Assembly (NCBI RefSeq): GCF_014645375.1
Contig: NZ_BMLT01000004.1
Location: 422,062-486,061 of the forward strand
Origin: Marinobacterium nitratireducens
GTDB taxonomy: Bacteria > Pseudomonadota > Gammaproteobacteria > Pseudomonadales > Balneatricaceae
Length of the DNA stretch: 64,000 nucleotides
Direction of reading: 5' to 3'
Below are positions 1-7,807 of this stretch, piece after piece. Made by a program: the position numbers and the translations under genes. Numbering within the stretch: position 1 is the first letter of the stretch; every line of letters starts with the position of its first letter. The notes beneath the pieces are model-generated. The model was not told the DNA's origin and ran no database searches. It worked only from the letters and a program-made list of their open reading frames with translations.

Positions 1-141
1 CTGGCCCAGACGCTGCTGCGCGAGGGCCGGCCCATCGACTGGGTCGCCAACCGGGTGGGCTACAGCGGCGCGCCGGCCCTGGCCAAACGATTCCGCCAGT
101 CGTGCGGGCTGTCGCCGACGCAGTGGCTAAAACAGTCGTAG
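1..141 (+). CDS. AraC-family regulator, C-terminal end (5' truncated by window)
   Basis: The first 141 bases read in frame 1 as 46 residues ending in TAG. They match the second helix-turn-helix of AraC/XylS regulators: an I-D-W-V-A-N-R-V-G-Y-S-G-A-P-A-L run, then A-K-R-F-R-Q and the closing G-L-S-P-T-Q-W. This is the DNA-contacting end of a transcription factor whose sensor domain lies outside the window, so ligand and targets cannot be told. The stop codon lies inside the first arm of a GTAGGAGC palindrome. It could be an intact gene or a remnant; the clean reading frame and position of the stop favour an intact gene. Confidence 0.8.
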   Translation: MAQTLLREGRPIDWVANRVGYSGAPALAKRFRQSCGLSPTQWLKQS

Positions 142-251
142 GAGCGCGGCCTCCGTGTGAGCCGTATCGTGACGGCGGTTGTTCGCACCGGGGCGGCGCT
201 CCTACGTAAACACCCGACCTCCCCCTCTTCCGTAGGAACGCGGCCTCCGTG
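137..251. repeat. GTAGGAGC-type palindromic repeat with a second half copy
   Basis: CGTAGGAGCGC (137-147) pairs perfectly with GCGCTCCTACG (196-206). A second copy of the left arm and flank, 231-251, matches 137-157 at 20 of 21 positions. Similar GTAGGAGC arms recur near 8762, 12048 and 14056, so this is a dispersed REP-like family of this genome. Confidence 0.7.
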
Positions 252-270
252 CGATTGCATGCGAAGCACT

Positions 271-310
271 GGCACAGACTGTCGCAGCTGTCGCCGCGAC
301 AGTCTGTGCC
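271..310. repeat. Perfect 15-bp inverted repeat
   Basis: GGCACAGACTGTCGC (271-285) and GCGACAGTCTGTGCC (296-310) are perfect reverse complements around a 10-base loop. There is no T-run on either side, so it is not a standard intrinsic terminator. It lies between the AraC end and the VOC gene; the rest of the 320-base gap holds the repeat above and a plausible promoter region with no clear element. Confidence 0.75.
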
Positions 311-461
311 GCGGCACCCCGGACGCCCGGCGCCGAGCGCACCGGCTCCTCCGCAGGCCCCGTCATCCGCGGATTCGGGCCTATCGCGCCCCGCCCCTTT
401 TTCTGGCATCGGATTTGCTCTGTACAGCGGGACAATCGATAACCATAAAAAGGATGATGCA

Positions 462-1055
462 ATGCTTCGAATTTACGCCTTCGCCGTTTCGCTCCTGCTC
501 TGCGCAGGCCTCGCCAATGCCGCCACGCCCGGCATGCGCGGCACCGACCATTTCGGCTTCACGGTACCCGACGCCGAGCAGGCGGTGGATTTCCTGGTCG
601 ATGTCATGGGCTGCGAGGCCTTTTTCACCATCGGTCCCTTCGGCCCGTTCGAAGATGACTGGATGAAAGAGAATCTCGACGTGAACCCGCGCGCCTCGAT
701 CCCGGTCGCGCACCTGGTGCGCTGCGGCAATGGCACCAATTTCGAGATTTTCGACTACGACTCGCCCGATCAGCGCGCCGAGAAGCCGAAGAACAGCGAT
801 ATCGGCGGCCACCATATCGCCTTCTACGTCGATGACCTCGACGCCTCCATCGCCTATATGAAGGCGCGCGGCGTGCGCTTCCTTGGCGAGCCCCACCCGT
901 TCACCGACGGCCCGCTCGAAGGCCTTACCTGGATCTACTTCATGGCGCCCTGGGGCATGCAGATGGAGCTGGTCTCGGCGCCCGACGGCAAGGCTTACGA
1001 AAAAACCACCGACGCCCGTCTCTGGGATCCGCGCGGCTCTTTACCCAGCAATTAA
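462..1055 (+). CDS. Exported VOC (glyoxalase/dioxygenase-fold) family protein
   Basis: A 197-residue protein. The start at 462 is preceded by AAGGA and opens a clear Sec signal peptide (MLRIYAFAVSLLLCAGLANA, cleavage after ANA). The mature part is one paired VOC unit: a beta-start G-T-D-H-F-G-F-T-V, a central F-E-I-F-D, G-H-H-I-A-F-Y-V in the second module and Q-M-E-L-V-S at the end. The His/Glu pairs are the usual metal ligands of glyoxalases and related dioxygenases. An exported VOC protein is less common than a cytoplasmic one. The substrate cannot be inferred. The stop codon lies inside a palindrome. Confidence 0.8.
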   Translation: MLRIYAFAVSLLLCAGLANAATPGMRGTDHFGFTVPDAEQAVDFLVDVMGCEAFFTIGPFGPFEDDWMKENLDVNPRASIPVAHLVRCGNGTNFEIFDYDSPDQRAEKPKNSDIGGHHIAFYVDDLDASIAYMKARGVRFLGEPHPFTDGPLEGLTWIYFMAPWGMQMELVSAPDGKAYEKTTDARLWDPRGSLPSN

Positions 1056-1079
1056 ACAGGCCTCCCTGCCTGTTTAATT
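1050..1079. repeat. Palindrome AATTAAACAGG/CCTGTTTAATT over the VOC stop codon
   Basis: An 11-bp perfect inverted repeat with an 8-base loop (cctccctg) spans the VOC stop codon. It may terminate transcription, although no T-run follows. A closely similar sequence occurs at 23892-23919 upstream of fadB, so it is probably a dispersed element. Confidence 0.6.
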
Positions 1080-1082
1080 GGC

Positions 1083-1288
1083 GCCCTGAAAAGCCGGGCG
1101 GAATTTTGCGAAACCCCTTGGTTTTCAAGGCCAAGGATGGCGGAAGGCCGCCCCGCCATGTATGCAAAAAATGCAGGAGCAATTTTCTGTCCGGAGCTCG
1201 CATTGGCCTGCGGCCAATGGCGGTGCATCCATGCACCGCCCCCAGCTCTGCTTTTTATCAACAGCAGCGGCGGCTCTGCCGTCGCTGC
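1083..1288. other. Cluster of strong hairpins ahead of hupE-like gene
   Basis: This leader holds several perfect palindromes in a row: ATGGCGG/CCGCCAT (1137/1153), CATTGGCC/GGCCAATG with a 3-base loop (1201-1219), GGCGGTGCAT/ATGCACCGCC with a 2-base loop (1219-1240), and a near-perfect GCAGCG..CGCTGC hairpin (1264-1288) that ends just before the ribosome-binding site of the next gene. A short outer pairing (GAGCT near 1194 with AGCTC near 1244) could enclose the middle two as a three-way junction. It may be a structured 5' leader or a group of repetitive palindromes. Confidence 0.5.
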
Positions 1289-1300
1289 AGGTAATTCGCC

Positions 1301-2551
1301 ATGCCCACGAAACCCAGTCACCTGCTCCACGGGCTTGTATTCGTCGTCGCGATGCTCGCAGCAGGCCCTTCCAGCGCCCACTTCCAGAACTTTCTCGGAC
1401 GCATTGTCCATCTGACACCCGTTGATGGCGGCATTCGCCTCTATGCCCGCCTGCCACTTGCCGCGGTCCTGCTGCCGGGCGACTGGCAACCCGGTGATTC
1501 CGTCCCCTACAGCCGGGAAGCTCCCGGTAGCGACCGGCCCGACGCCCTGCTGCTCGATACCGCCACTGTCGAATCGGAACCGGGGCCTTTACAGGAACGG
1601 CTGCGCGATGCGCTGCTGATCGAACCCTCGGTGTCAACGCAGCGCATCGAAGCAATCCGTATCGAGGCGATTGGCGAGCGCAGCCCCTTCAGCCAGCTGG
1701 CGCAGATTCGCGGTCAGCTGAACGAGCCGCTGCTTTTGCCGAAGGCGCCGCTTCCGCTGGCCGACGCCGTCATCGACTTCAGCGCTTTTTACCCTGGCCT
1801 TGCGCTTGCCGATATCAAGACGCTTTCCAGCAACCCGGGAGAGTGGCCCGATATCGCCGCCAGGACGATCAATATCCTGACGCTCTACCTCCCGGACGGC
1901 GCCACGCGGCTGACCTCGCAGGGCCCGCTGCATGCCAGGCTTCAAGCCGAAGACGGGGGAGTAACGCTGCTGACGCAGGTACGGTCGGGCTATCACCATG
2001 TGATGATCGGCCTCGATCACCTGCTCTTCATGCTGATCCTGATACTGGCAGCACGGCAATGGCGCGGCTTTCTGCGCATCTCCGCGGCTTTCACGCTGGG
2101 CCACTCGATCACGCTGGGGCTGGGCGCGGCCGGCTGGCTCGGCGCGCCAGCCTGGTTCGTGCCACTGATCGAAACCGCGATTGCACTGACCATCGTTTAC
2201 AGCGGCGCCTGCCTGCTGCTAGGCCGTGGCGACCGACTGCTCGCCGGGCGGGTCTTCGCCATCGGACTGCTGCACGGTCTCGGCTTTGCGTTCGTACTGC
2301 AGCAGGCCAGCGGCAGCGCGCCCGGCGACCTGCTGCGGGCCTGGTTCGGCTTCAACCTCGGCATCGAGCTGGGGCAGCTGTCGGTCTACCTTGTCGCCGC
2401 GCCGCTGTTGTGGCTGCTGAAACGCTACTGGCCGCCCGTGTGTCTGCAGCCGCAGCACGCCCTTGGGCTGCCCTGCCTGCTGGTCGCATCGGCCTGGACG
2501 CTGCAGCGCGGACTCGAGCTGGCCGGCTCAGTTGGCTTTTTGGGGACATAA
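1301..2551 (+). CDS. HupE/UreJ-family membrane protein
   Basis: A 416-residue protein with an N-terminal signal peptide (cleaved near SSA-HF), an extracytoplasmic domain of about 190 residues, then six or seven membrane segments from about residue 225. The family signature of HupE/UreJ carriers, G-Y-H-H-V-M-I-G-L-D-H-L-L-F, begins the membrane half and is followed by a second motif, A-F-T-L-G-H-S-I-T-L. Small HupE/UreJ proteins are linked to nickel or cobalt uptake. This long form with a periplasmic N-domain is common in Proteobacteria and has no established substrate. No hydrogenase or urease gene is nearby, so a metal role is inference only. The hairpin cluster upstream may control it. Confidence 0.8.
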   Translation: MPTKPSHLLHGLVFVVAMLAAGPSSAHFQNFLGRIVHLTPVDGGIRLYARLPLAAVLLPGDWQPGDSVPYSREAPGSDRPDALLLDTATVESEPGPLQERLRDALLIEPSVSTQRIEAIRIEAIGERSPFSQLAQIRGQLNEPLLLPKAPLPLADAVIDFSAFYPGLALADIKTLSSNPGEWPDIAARTINILTLYLPDGATRLTSQGPLHARLQAEDGGVTLLTQVRSGYHHVMIGLDHLLFMLILILAARQWRGFLRISAAFTLGHSITLGLGAAGWLGAPAWFVPLIETAIALTIVYSGACLLLGRGDRLLAGRVFAIGLLHGLGFAFVLQQASGSAPGDLLRAWFGFNLGIELGQLSVYLVAAPLLWLLKRYWPPVCLQPQHALGLPCLLVASAWTLQRGLELAGSVGFLGT

Positions 2552-2555
2552 ACGG

Positions 2556-2649
2556 GTGTTGGGTTCCGCGGCTGCGCCGCTCCACCCAACCTACAAACAT
2601 CGCCGCCCATATAGGCTGGGTGCAGGTCCGAAGGGCCGGAACCCAACAC
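2556..2649. mobile_element. MITE-like element with 13-bp terminal inverted repeats
   Basis: A 94-bp stretch bounded by GTGTTGGGTTCCG (2556-2568) and CGGAACCCAACAC (2637-2649), perfect inverted repeats. Inside is a further GCGGC/GCCGC hairpin and another CACCCAAC/GCTGGGTG pair. There is no coding capacity. A related fragment with GTTGGGT/ACCCAAC arms lies at 3310-3340. The form fits a non-autonomous, repeat-type element; no transposase is present. Confidence 0.55.
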
Positions 2650-2761
2650 TTCCGGTAAAGGCCAGACGGACATCCCCGGTCGGTGATTGCAAATTCGGTT
2701 ACCATACCTGCTTATGAATGACCGCCTTTGCCACACAGCTCAAAAGAGAGTCGACTACGTC

Positions 2762-3253
2762 ATGTCCGCGCCCGTCTTCCGCCCCGCCAACGCATCTGAT
2801 GTATCCCGCTGCTTCGAGATTGAAACCCTTGCCTACGAGGGCGACGAGGCGGCGACACGGGAGAAAATCGCCACCCGGATATCGGTTTACCCACAGGGCT
2901 TTCTGGTGCTGGAACTGGAGGGACAGGTCATCGGATTCATCAACAGCGGCTGCGCCAATGAGGTGGTGATGTCGGATGAGTCCTTCAAGGAACTGGTGGG
3001 CCACGACCCCGATGCACCCAATGTCGTGATCATGTCGGTGGTGGTCGATCCTGCGTTTCAGGGCAAAGGCTACGCCGGGCTGCTGATGGATACCTTCGTC
3101 GCCAACATGAAGCAGCTGGGCAAAAGGTCCATCCACCTGATGTGCAGGGATCAGCATGTCGCGCTGTACCGCAGGTTCGGCTACCGCTACACCGGGCCGT
3201 CCGCGTCCGACCACGGCGGCATGTCGTGGCACGAGATGGTTATGGAGCTGTAA
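2762..3253 (+). CDS. GNAT-family N-acetyltransferase
   Basis: A 163-residue single-domain acetyltransferase. The acetyl-CoA binding motif A is V-V-D-P-A-F-Q-G-K-G-Y-A-G-L-L, and the usual C-terminal L-Y-R-R-F-G-Y motif follows. The start at 2762 is chosen because the acetyltransferase fold starts right there; an in-frame ATG at 2714 would add 16 residues without recognisable similarity. The acceptor substrate is unknown. The gene stands alone between a MITE-like element and a terminator hairpin. Confidence 0.8.
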   Translation: MSAPVFRPANASDVSRCFEIETLAYEGDEAATREKIATRISVYPQGFLVLELEGQVIGFINSGCANEVVMSDESFKELVGHDPDAPNVVIMSVVVDPAFQGKGYAGLLMDTFVANMKQLGKRSIHLMCRDQHVALYRRFGYRYTGPSASDHGGMSWHEMVMEL

Positions 3254-3259
3254 GACGAC

Positions 3260-3284
3260 GACGCCCGGACAAGGTCCGGGCGTC
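3260..3284. terminator. Hairpin between convergent GNAT and nhaC-like genes
   Basis: GACGCCCGGAC/GTCCGGGCGTC is a perfect 11-bp stem with a 3-base loop, 7 bases after the GNAT stop codon. No strong T-run follows on either strand, so efficiency is uncertain. Its place between convergent genes fits a shared terminator. Confidence 0.6.
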
Positions 3285-3309
3285 GATGGATAGATAGGGC
3301 GTGTAGTCA

Positions 3310-3340
3310 GTTGGGTGGAGCACGCAGGGCGCAACCCAAC
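3310..3340. repeat. Partial copy of the GTTGGGT..ACCCAAC repeat
   Basis: GTTGGGT (3310-3316) and ACCCAAC (3334-3340) flank a GC-rich core and resemble the arms of the element at 2556-2649. Confidence 0.5.
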
Positions 3341-3349
3341 ACAGCTCGC

Positions 3350-4831
3350 TCAGAGCATAATGCCCAGCATCAGGAAGCCGATTGCCGAAATCACGCCACC
3401 AATCAGCGCATAAGGCAACTGGGTGATGGCGTGGCTCATCGGGCTGATGCCACAGGCCTTGGCGGACAGGACGGTCGAGTCGCCGTAGAAGCAGGCATGT
3501 GAGCCAAAGGCGGAGGCCGAAATCATGGCGCCGACGACCAGCGGGATGTTGGCATCGACCGCCACCGCCAGCGGCAGGATGATCGGCATGCCGACGACGA
3601 AGATACCCCAGAAGGACGCCGTGGCAAACGCCAGCGCCGCCATCACCACAAAGGCCACCATCGGCAGCATGTCCGCGGTCATGAAACCCGTGGTCGCGTT
3701 GATCACGTACTCGGTGGTGCCGAGGGCGTTGTTGACCTCCGCCAGCATAAAGCCGCAGAACAGTGTGCCCAGCGGCATGATCATGCCGACGAAGCCCTTG
3801 AGGATGCCATCGAACATCTGGCCCATGCTCATCAGTCGCTGCAGGCCGAAAAATGCCAGGGTCACGAAAATCGACGCCATGGCACCGGACATGATGTCGA
3901 TGTCGAAGTACCAGGTGAAGAAGATCAGCGAAAGGATCGGCACGAAGAAGTTCAGCATGTTGGACTTCTCGACACCGCCCTCCAGTTCGGTGTTGTATAC
4001 GGCGTCGGCATCGCTGACCAGTTTGCCGCTAGCAGCGCGCTTCTCGGCGTCCTTCATCTTGCCCAGCAGCGGCAGCTTGCCGGAAATGGCCAGCACTACC
4101 ACGACCAGGCAGACCCAGGCGTAAAGCATGTACGGGATGGAATCGATGAACAGGTCGATACCGGCGCCCTTCGCGGCGACCTCGTTGTCTTCCAGCAGGC
4201 CGGCGAAGAAAACGGCCCACGTCGAGAACGGCAGGATGATGCAGACCGGCGCGGCGGTGGAGTCGACAACGTAGGCGAGAAATTCGCGGGACACCTTCTT
4301 TTTATCGGTTGCCTTGCGCATCGAGGAGCCGATGGTCAGGGCGTTGAGGTAGTCGTCGATGAAAATCGCAAGGCCCAGCGCCATGGTCGAAAACAGCGTG
4401 CCCTTGCGGCTGTGCACCCGGGTGGTCAGCCAACGGCCGAAGGCTTCGGCGCCGCCACCGATGGTCACCAGCGAGATCATCGAGCCCATCAGGCCGCACG
4501 CGATGAAGATCCAGGCCACGGTGTCATTCATGAAGACATCGAGAAAGGTGGTGCCGAGCTGGGGAATGAAATCGGCCGGAGAGTTGGTCATCAGCAGACC
4601 GACAAGGACACCGATGAAGAGGGACTCTATGGTTCTTTTGGTGTAGAGCGCGGTGAATATCACCACGGCGGTGGGCAGCAGGCTCAGCAGCCCGAAGTCA
4701 GCCGCCTCGCCAAAAGCCTGAAAACAATAAAGTGCAAAGCCGACCACCGCAACTGCCAGCACGGTCACTGCGATCGTTTGACTGGGATGGGTTTGATTCG
4801 AAGTCATGCAAGTGTCTGTCGAAGTAGACAT
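3350..4831 (-). CDS. NhaC-family antiporter/carrier, putative amine transporter
   Basis: A 493-residue polytopic inner-membrane protein with about 11-12 hydrophobic segments, of the NhaC Na+/H+ antiporter family (Ion Transporter superfamily). Conserved features include T-K-R-T near residue 65, F-I-D-D-Y-L-N-A-L in mid-protein and S-A-F-G-S-H-A-C-F-Y-G-D-S-T near the C-terminus. The start at 4831 has AGAGGA ten bases upstream. It is the last gene of the minus-strand run spuC-aguA-nhaC, 123 bases after aguA, with a GCCCGG/CCGGGC hairpin in the gap. Because it sits with agmatine and putrescine genes, it may import agmatine or exchange an amine for cations; that is inference from context, as the family is best known for Na+/H+ exchange. 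Confidence 0.85.
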   Translation of the reverse strand: MSTSTDTCMTSNQTHPSQTIAVTVLAVAVVGFALYCFQAFGEAADFGLLSLLPTAVVIFTALYTKRTIESLFIGVLVGLLMTNSPADFIPQLGTTFLDVFMNDTVAWIFIACGLMGSMISLVTIGGGAEAFGRWLTTRVHSRKGTLFSTMALGLAIFIDDYLNALTIGSSMRKATDKKKVSREFLAYVVDSTAAPVCIILPFSTWAVFFAGLLEDNEVAAKGAGIDLFIDSIPYMLYAWVCLVVVVLAISGKLPLLGKMKDAEKRAASGKLVSDADAVYNTELEGGVEKSNMLNFFVPILSLIFFTWYFDIDIMSGAMASIFVTLAFFGLQRLMSMGQMFDGILKGFVGMIMPLGTLFCGFMLAEVNNALGTTEYVINATTGFMTADMLPMVAFVVMAALAFATASFWGIFVVGMPIILPLAVAVDANIPLVVGAMISASAFGSHACFYGDSTVLSAKACGISPMSHAITQLPYALIGGVISAIGFLMLGIML

Positions 4832-4954
4832 CTTTGTTCCTCTTTTATAGTTGTTTTGCCCGGCAACAGGAACACCGGGCCTGTCACGGAGCGGCAGCCG
4901 CCGCCCCGTGCAGGTATCAATACATTGCGCCGTCGCTATTGAGCGAGGGAGAGG

Positions 4955-6049
4955 TCAGGCGGTGGGCATCTGCTGCGTAATGCAGTGAATATTGCCGCCG
5001 CCCAGCAGGATCTCGCGGGCATCGACACCGATGATTTCCCGCTCAGGAAACAGTTCCTGGAGTATCGCCTGAGCCTCCCCATCCCTCGCGGGATCGAGCA
5101 GCGGGAACACGACGACACTGTTGCCGATATAGAAATTGATGTAGGAGCCCGCCATCCGCTCACCCTCGGTTCGCGGGTGGCTGTCGGACGCCAGGTCGAT
5201 ACCGCCGGCTTCCTCGGCGCTGATGAACAGCGGTCCCGGATGCGGCAGCTTGACGACTTCGAGCTTGCGGCCCCGGGCATCAGTGGCGTGGCTCAGTACT
5301 TCGTAGGCCTCGCGGGCGATCGCGTACTGCGGGTCTTCCGGGTTGTCGCACCAGTGCAGCGCTACAACGCCGGGCTTGACGAAGCAGGCGATATTGTCGA
5401 TGTGACCGTTGGTTTCGTCATTGAAGGTGCCATGCGGCAACCAGATCACCTTGGAGATATCGAGATAGTCGGCCAGACAGGCCTCGATCTCCTCGCGCGC
5501 CAGATGCGGGTTGCGGTTGGCGTTGAGCAGGCACTCCTCGGTGGTCAGCAGGGTGCCTTCGCCGTCGACGTGGATGGCGCCGCCTTCCAGCACGATGGGC
5601 GCGCGGAAGCGACGGTCACCGGTGATCTCGCAGACCTTGCGGGCAACACGGTCATCCTTGTCCCAGGGGAAATAGAGACCGCCGTCGAGGCCGCCCCAGG
5701 CATTGAATATCCAGTCGACGCCGGCACGCTCGCCCTTGCCGTTGACGACGAAGGTCGGCCCCATGTCGCGCATCCAGCTGTCGTTGGAGCTGATTTCCAC
5801 CACGCGCACCTGCGGCGGCAACATGGCGCGGGCGTTTTCGTACTGCTCGTCGCTGACGCCAACGTAGACCGTCTCGCTGCGCGAAATCGCCTCGGCGACC
5901 GCCACGAAGGCGCGCTGGGCAGGCTTGGCGCCGAGACGCCAAACATCGCCGCGCTGCGGCCACAGCATCCAGCAGGCCTCATGGGGTTCGAACTCGCCCG
6001 GCATCCGGAAACCGGCGGCTTTCGGGCTATGACTGTTATTGTCGATCAT
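4955..6049 (-). CDS. aguA: Agmatine deiminase
   Basis: This enzyme hydrolyses agmatine to N-carbamoylputrescine and ammonia. It has 364 residues, the usual length. The family signature G-G-G-N-I-H-C-I-T-Q-Q is at the C-terminus, with the nucleophile at Cys356. Other catalytic-pocket motifs are W-M-R-D-M-G-P-T (near residue 100) and G-H-I-D-N-I-A (near residue 225). The start at 6049 is preceded by AGGG and matches the family start (P-G-E-F-E-P-H follows); an upstream extension is not family-like. It lies 86 bases downstream of spuC in the same direction and is probably cotranscribed with it. No aguB of the nitrilase family is in the window; the M20 amidohydrolase at 10803 is the candidate for the next step. 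Confidence 0.95.
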   Translation of the reverse strand: MIDNNSHSPKAAGFRMPGEFEPHEACWMLWPQRGDVWRLGAKPAQRAFVAVAEAISRSETVYVGVSDEQYENARAMLPPQVRVVEISSNDSWMRDMGPTFVVNGKGERAGVDWIFNAWGGLDGGLYFPWDKDDRVARKVCEITGDRRFRAPIVLEGGAIHVDGEGTLLTTEECLLNANRNPHLAREEIEACLADYLDISKVIWLPHGTFNDETNGHIDNIACFVKPGVVALHWCDNPEDPQYAIAREAYEVLSHATDARGRKLEVVKLPHPGPLFISAEEAGGIDLASDSHPRTEGERMAGSYINFYIGNSVVVFPLLDPARDGEAQAILQELFPEREIIGVDAREILLGGGNIHCITQQMPTA

Positions 6050-6135
6050 TGCTTGGACCCTGTTCGTCACTTTCACTATAGATGCAGGCGCTGGCGACCG
6101 GGTGATCATTGCCCAGCCGCCGACCGCCCAGGCCC

Positions 6136-7533
6136 TCATGCCTGGGGCTGGTAAAGTCCGTCTTCGATCAGCGACTCGACGGTGGCCAGGATGCTCTGGC
6201 GCAGGATGCCGACCACCTGGTCGACGGTCTCGCGAGTCCAGATCAGCGGCGGCGACAGCACGTTCAGGTGTGCGATCGGGCGCACGATCAGACCACGCTT
6301 CTGGCACTGCTCGGCGATACGCTTGCCGACGTTGGCCTCGAGCGGAAGCAGTTCCTTGGTGTCCTTGTCGGCAACGCTCTCGATGCACATCATGAAGTGG
6401 CTGCCGCGCACATCACCGACGATCGGCAAATCCTTCAGCGTGGCCAGCTGCTGCTCGAGGTAGGGACCGACGTCGCGCACGTTCTGGCAGATGCCTTCAC
6501 GCTCCATGATCTCGATATTCTTCAGGGCGGCTGCGCAGGCGACCGGGTGACCGGAGTAGGTGAAACCGGTGCTGAAGACAGCGCCTTCACGCTGAGGCTT
6601 GCTGATCACTTCATAGATCTCGTCGCTCAGCAGGGTAGCGCCCAGCGGGATATAGCCCGATGTCAGACCCTTGGCGCAGTTGATGATGTCCGGCTGCACG
6701 CCGAAGACATCCTCGGACGCGAAGAAATGACCGAGGCGACCGAAGGCGGTGACGACCTCGTCGGAGATGAACAGCATGCCGTACTTCTTGCAGACCTCGT
6801 ACATGCGGCGGTGGTAGCCTTCCGGCGCCACCAGCACGCCACCGGCCCCCATGATCGGCTCGGCGATAAAGGCGGCGACCTTCTCTTCGCCACCCAGCTC
6901 GCTGATGCTGTTTTCGAAATCTTCGACCAGGTAATCGCAGTACTCGGCTTCGGTCATGCCGGCCGGACGACGGTAGCAGTTGGCTTCCTTGACGTGGTGC
7001 ACGAACTGATGCGCGGTATCGAAGCCCCAGTTGTTGCTCTCGATGCCGGTCAGGGTCGCGGACACGTAGGTGGTGCCGTGGTAACCGTTGTTACGCGAGA
7101 TGATGATCTTCTTGTCCTGCTTGCCCAGCTGGTTGAAGTAGTAGTGGACAATACGGATGGTGGTGTCATTGGCCACCGAACCGCCGCAGCTGTAAAAGAC
7201 GTGATTCAGGTTGGACGGGGCCAGCTCCGCCAGCTTGGCGGCGAGCTGAGTTGCCGGCACGTTGGACAGGTTGTTGAACGGCGAGTAGTAGGCCATCTTT
7301 TCGGCCTGCTCGGCCATGACCTGCCCCATTTCCTTGCGGCCGTGGCCGATATTCACACACCAGAGTCCGGCGATGCCGTCGAGATATTTATTGCCCTTGC
7401 CATCGAAAACATATTCGCCGTTGCTTTCGGTGATAATGTCGCAGCCCTCTTCCTGAAAGACCGAGAAATCGGTAAAGGGATGAACGAAATGAGCTTTATC
7501 CTGTTCCCAGAGCTTGTTGATATCCCAAGACAT
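6136..7533 (-). CDS. spuC: Putrescine--pyruvate aminotransferase (class III, SpuC-like)
   Basis: A 465-residue class III PLP-dependent aminotransferase. It moves the amino group of putrescine to pyruvate to give 4-aminobutyraldehyde. The PLP lysine is Lys288 in C-A-K-G-L-T-S-G-Y; the pyridine-binding aspartate lies in F-I-S-D-E-V-V-T-A-F-G-R. The N-terminus W-D-I-N-K-L-W-E-Q-D and the overall pattern match the SpuC group rather than the omega-aminotransferases of beta-alanine. The start at 7533 has GGAGAG upstream. The promoter carries the conserved site at 7641-7660 with a possible -10 (TAGTAC, 7622-7617) 18 bases below it. It leads the operon spuC-aguA-nhaC. Activity on cadaverine or spermidine is also possible. 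Confidence 0.88.
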   Translation of the reverse strand: MSWDINKLWEQDKAHFVHPFTDFSVFQEEGCDIITESNGEYVFDGKGNKYLDGIAGLWCVNIGHGRKEMGQVMAEQAEKMAYYSPFNNLSNVPATQLAAKLAELAPSNLNHVFYSCGGSVANDTTIRIVHYYFNQLGKQDKKIIISRNNGYHGTTYVSATLTGIESNNWGFDTAHQFVHHVKEANCYRRPAGMTEAEYCDYLVEDFENSISELGGEEKVAAFIAEPIMGAGGVLVAPEGYHRRMYEVCKKYGMLFISDEVVTAFGRLGHFFASEDVFGVQPDIINCAKGLTSGYIPLGATLLSDEIYEVISKPQREGAVFSTGFTYSGHPVACAAALKNIEIMEREGICQNVRDVGPYLEQQLATLKDLPIVGDVRGSHFMMCIESVADKDTKELLPLEANVGKRIAEQCQKRGLIVRPIAHLNVLSPPLIWTRETVDQVVGILRQSILATVESLIEDGLYQPQA

Positions 7534-7640
7534 AATGTGCCTCTCCGGTTGTGCGTTATTAGGGTGATTCCGATCCGGCGCCGCCGTCGGCGACACCCCG
7601 TTTCATGTCACCTAAAGTACTACCGGGGTCGAAAACCCAT

Positions 7641-7660
7641 CTATACCCCCGAAGGGATAG
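7641..7660. promoter_or_regulatory. Putative LuxR-type operator upstream of spuC
   Basis: CTATACCCCCGAAGGGATAG is 16/20 identical to the reverse complement of the site at 10699-10718, and its core recurs at 10451-10470. It lies 108 bases upstream of the spuC start and 148 bases upstream of the divergent luxR-type gene, so it may serve both. Shared pattern: TATACCYC, four variable bases, GGGATA. Confidence 0.65.
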
Positions 7661-7807
7661 CAACTGGATTTTTTTGGCATTTCTTGGAAATACATTAATA
7701 AATATCTAATATTCAATAAGTTAGGACAAAGACTCCAGCCCGATATGTGCTAAGGTTAAGGAACCTTAAAATAGTTTCCGTCCCAGAACCTCGACGAAGA
7801 CTCACAT

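Noticed and set aside
4985..6154. Long plus-strand reading frame opposite aguA
   Set aside because: GC-rich codon bias leaves antisense frames open; agmatine deiminase on the minus strand explains the region fully.
6109..7698. 529-codon plus-strand reading frame opposite spuC
   Set aside because: It is a shadow of spuC: the opposite frame gives a complete aminotransferase with all motifs, while this translation matches nothing and lacks a ribosome site.
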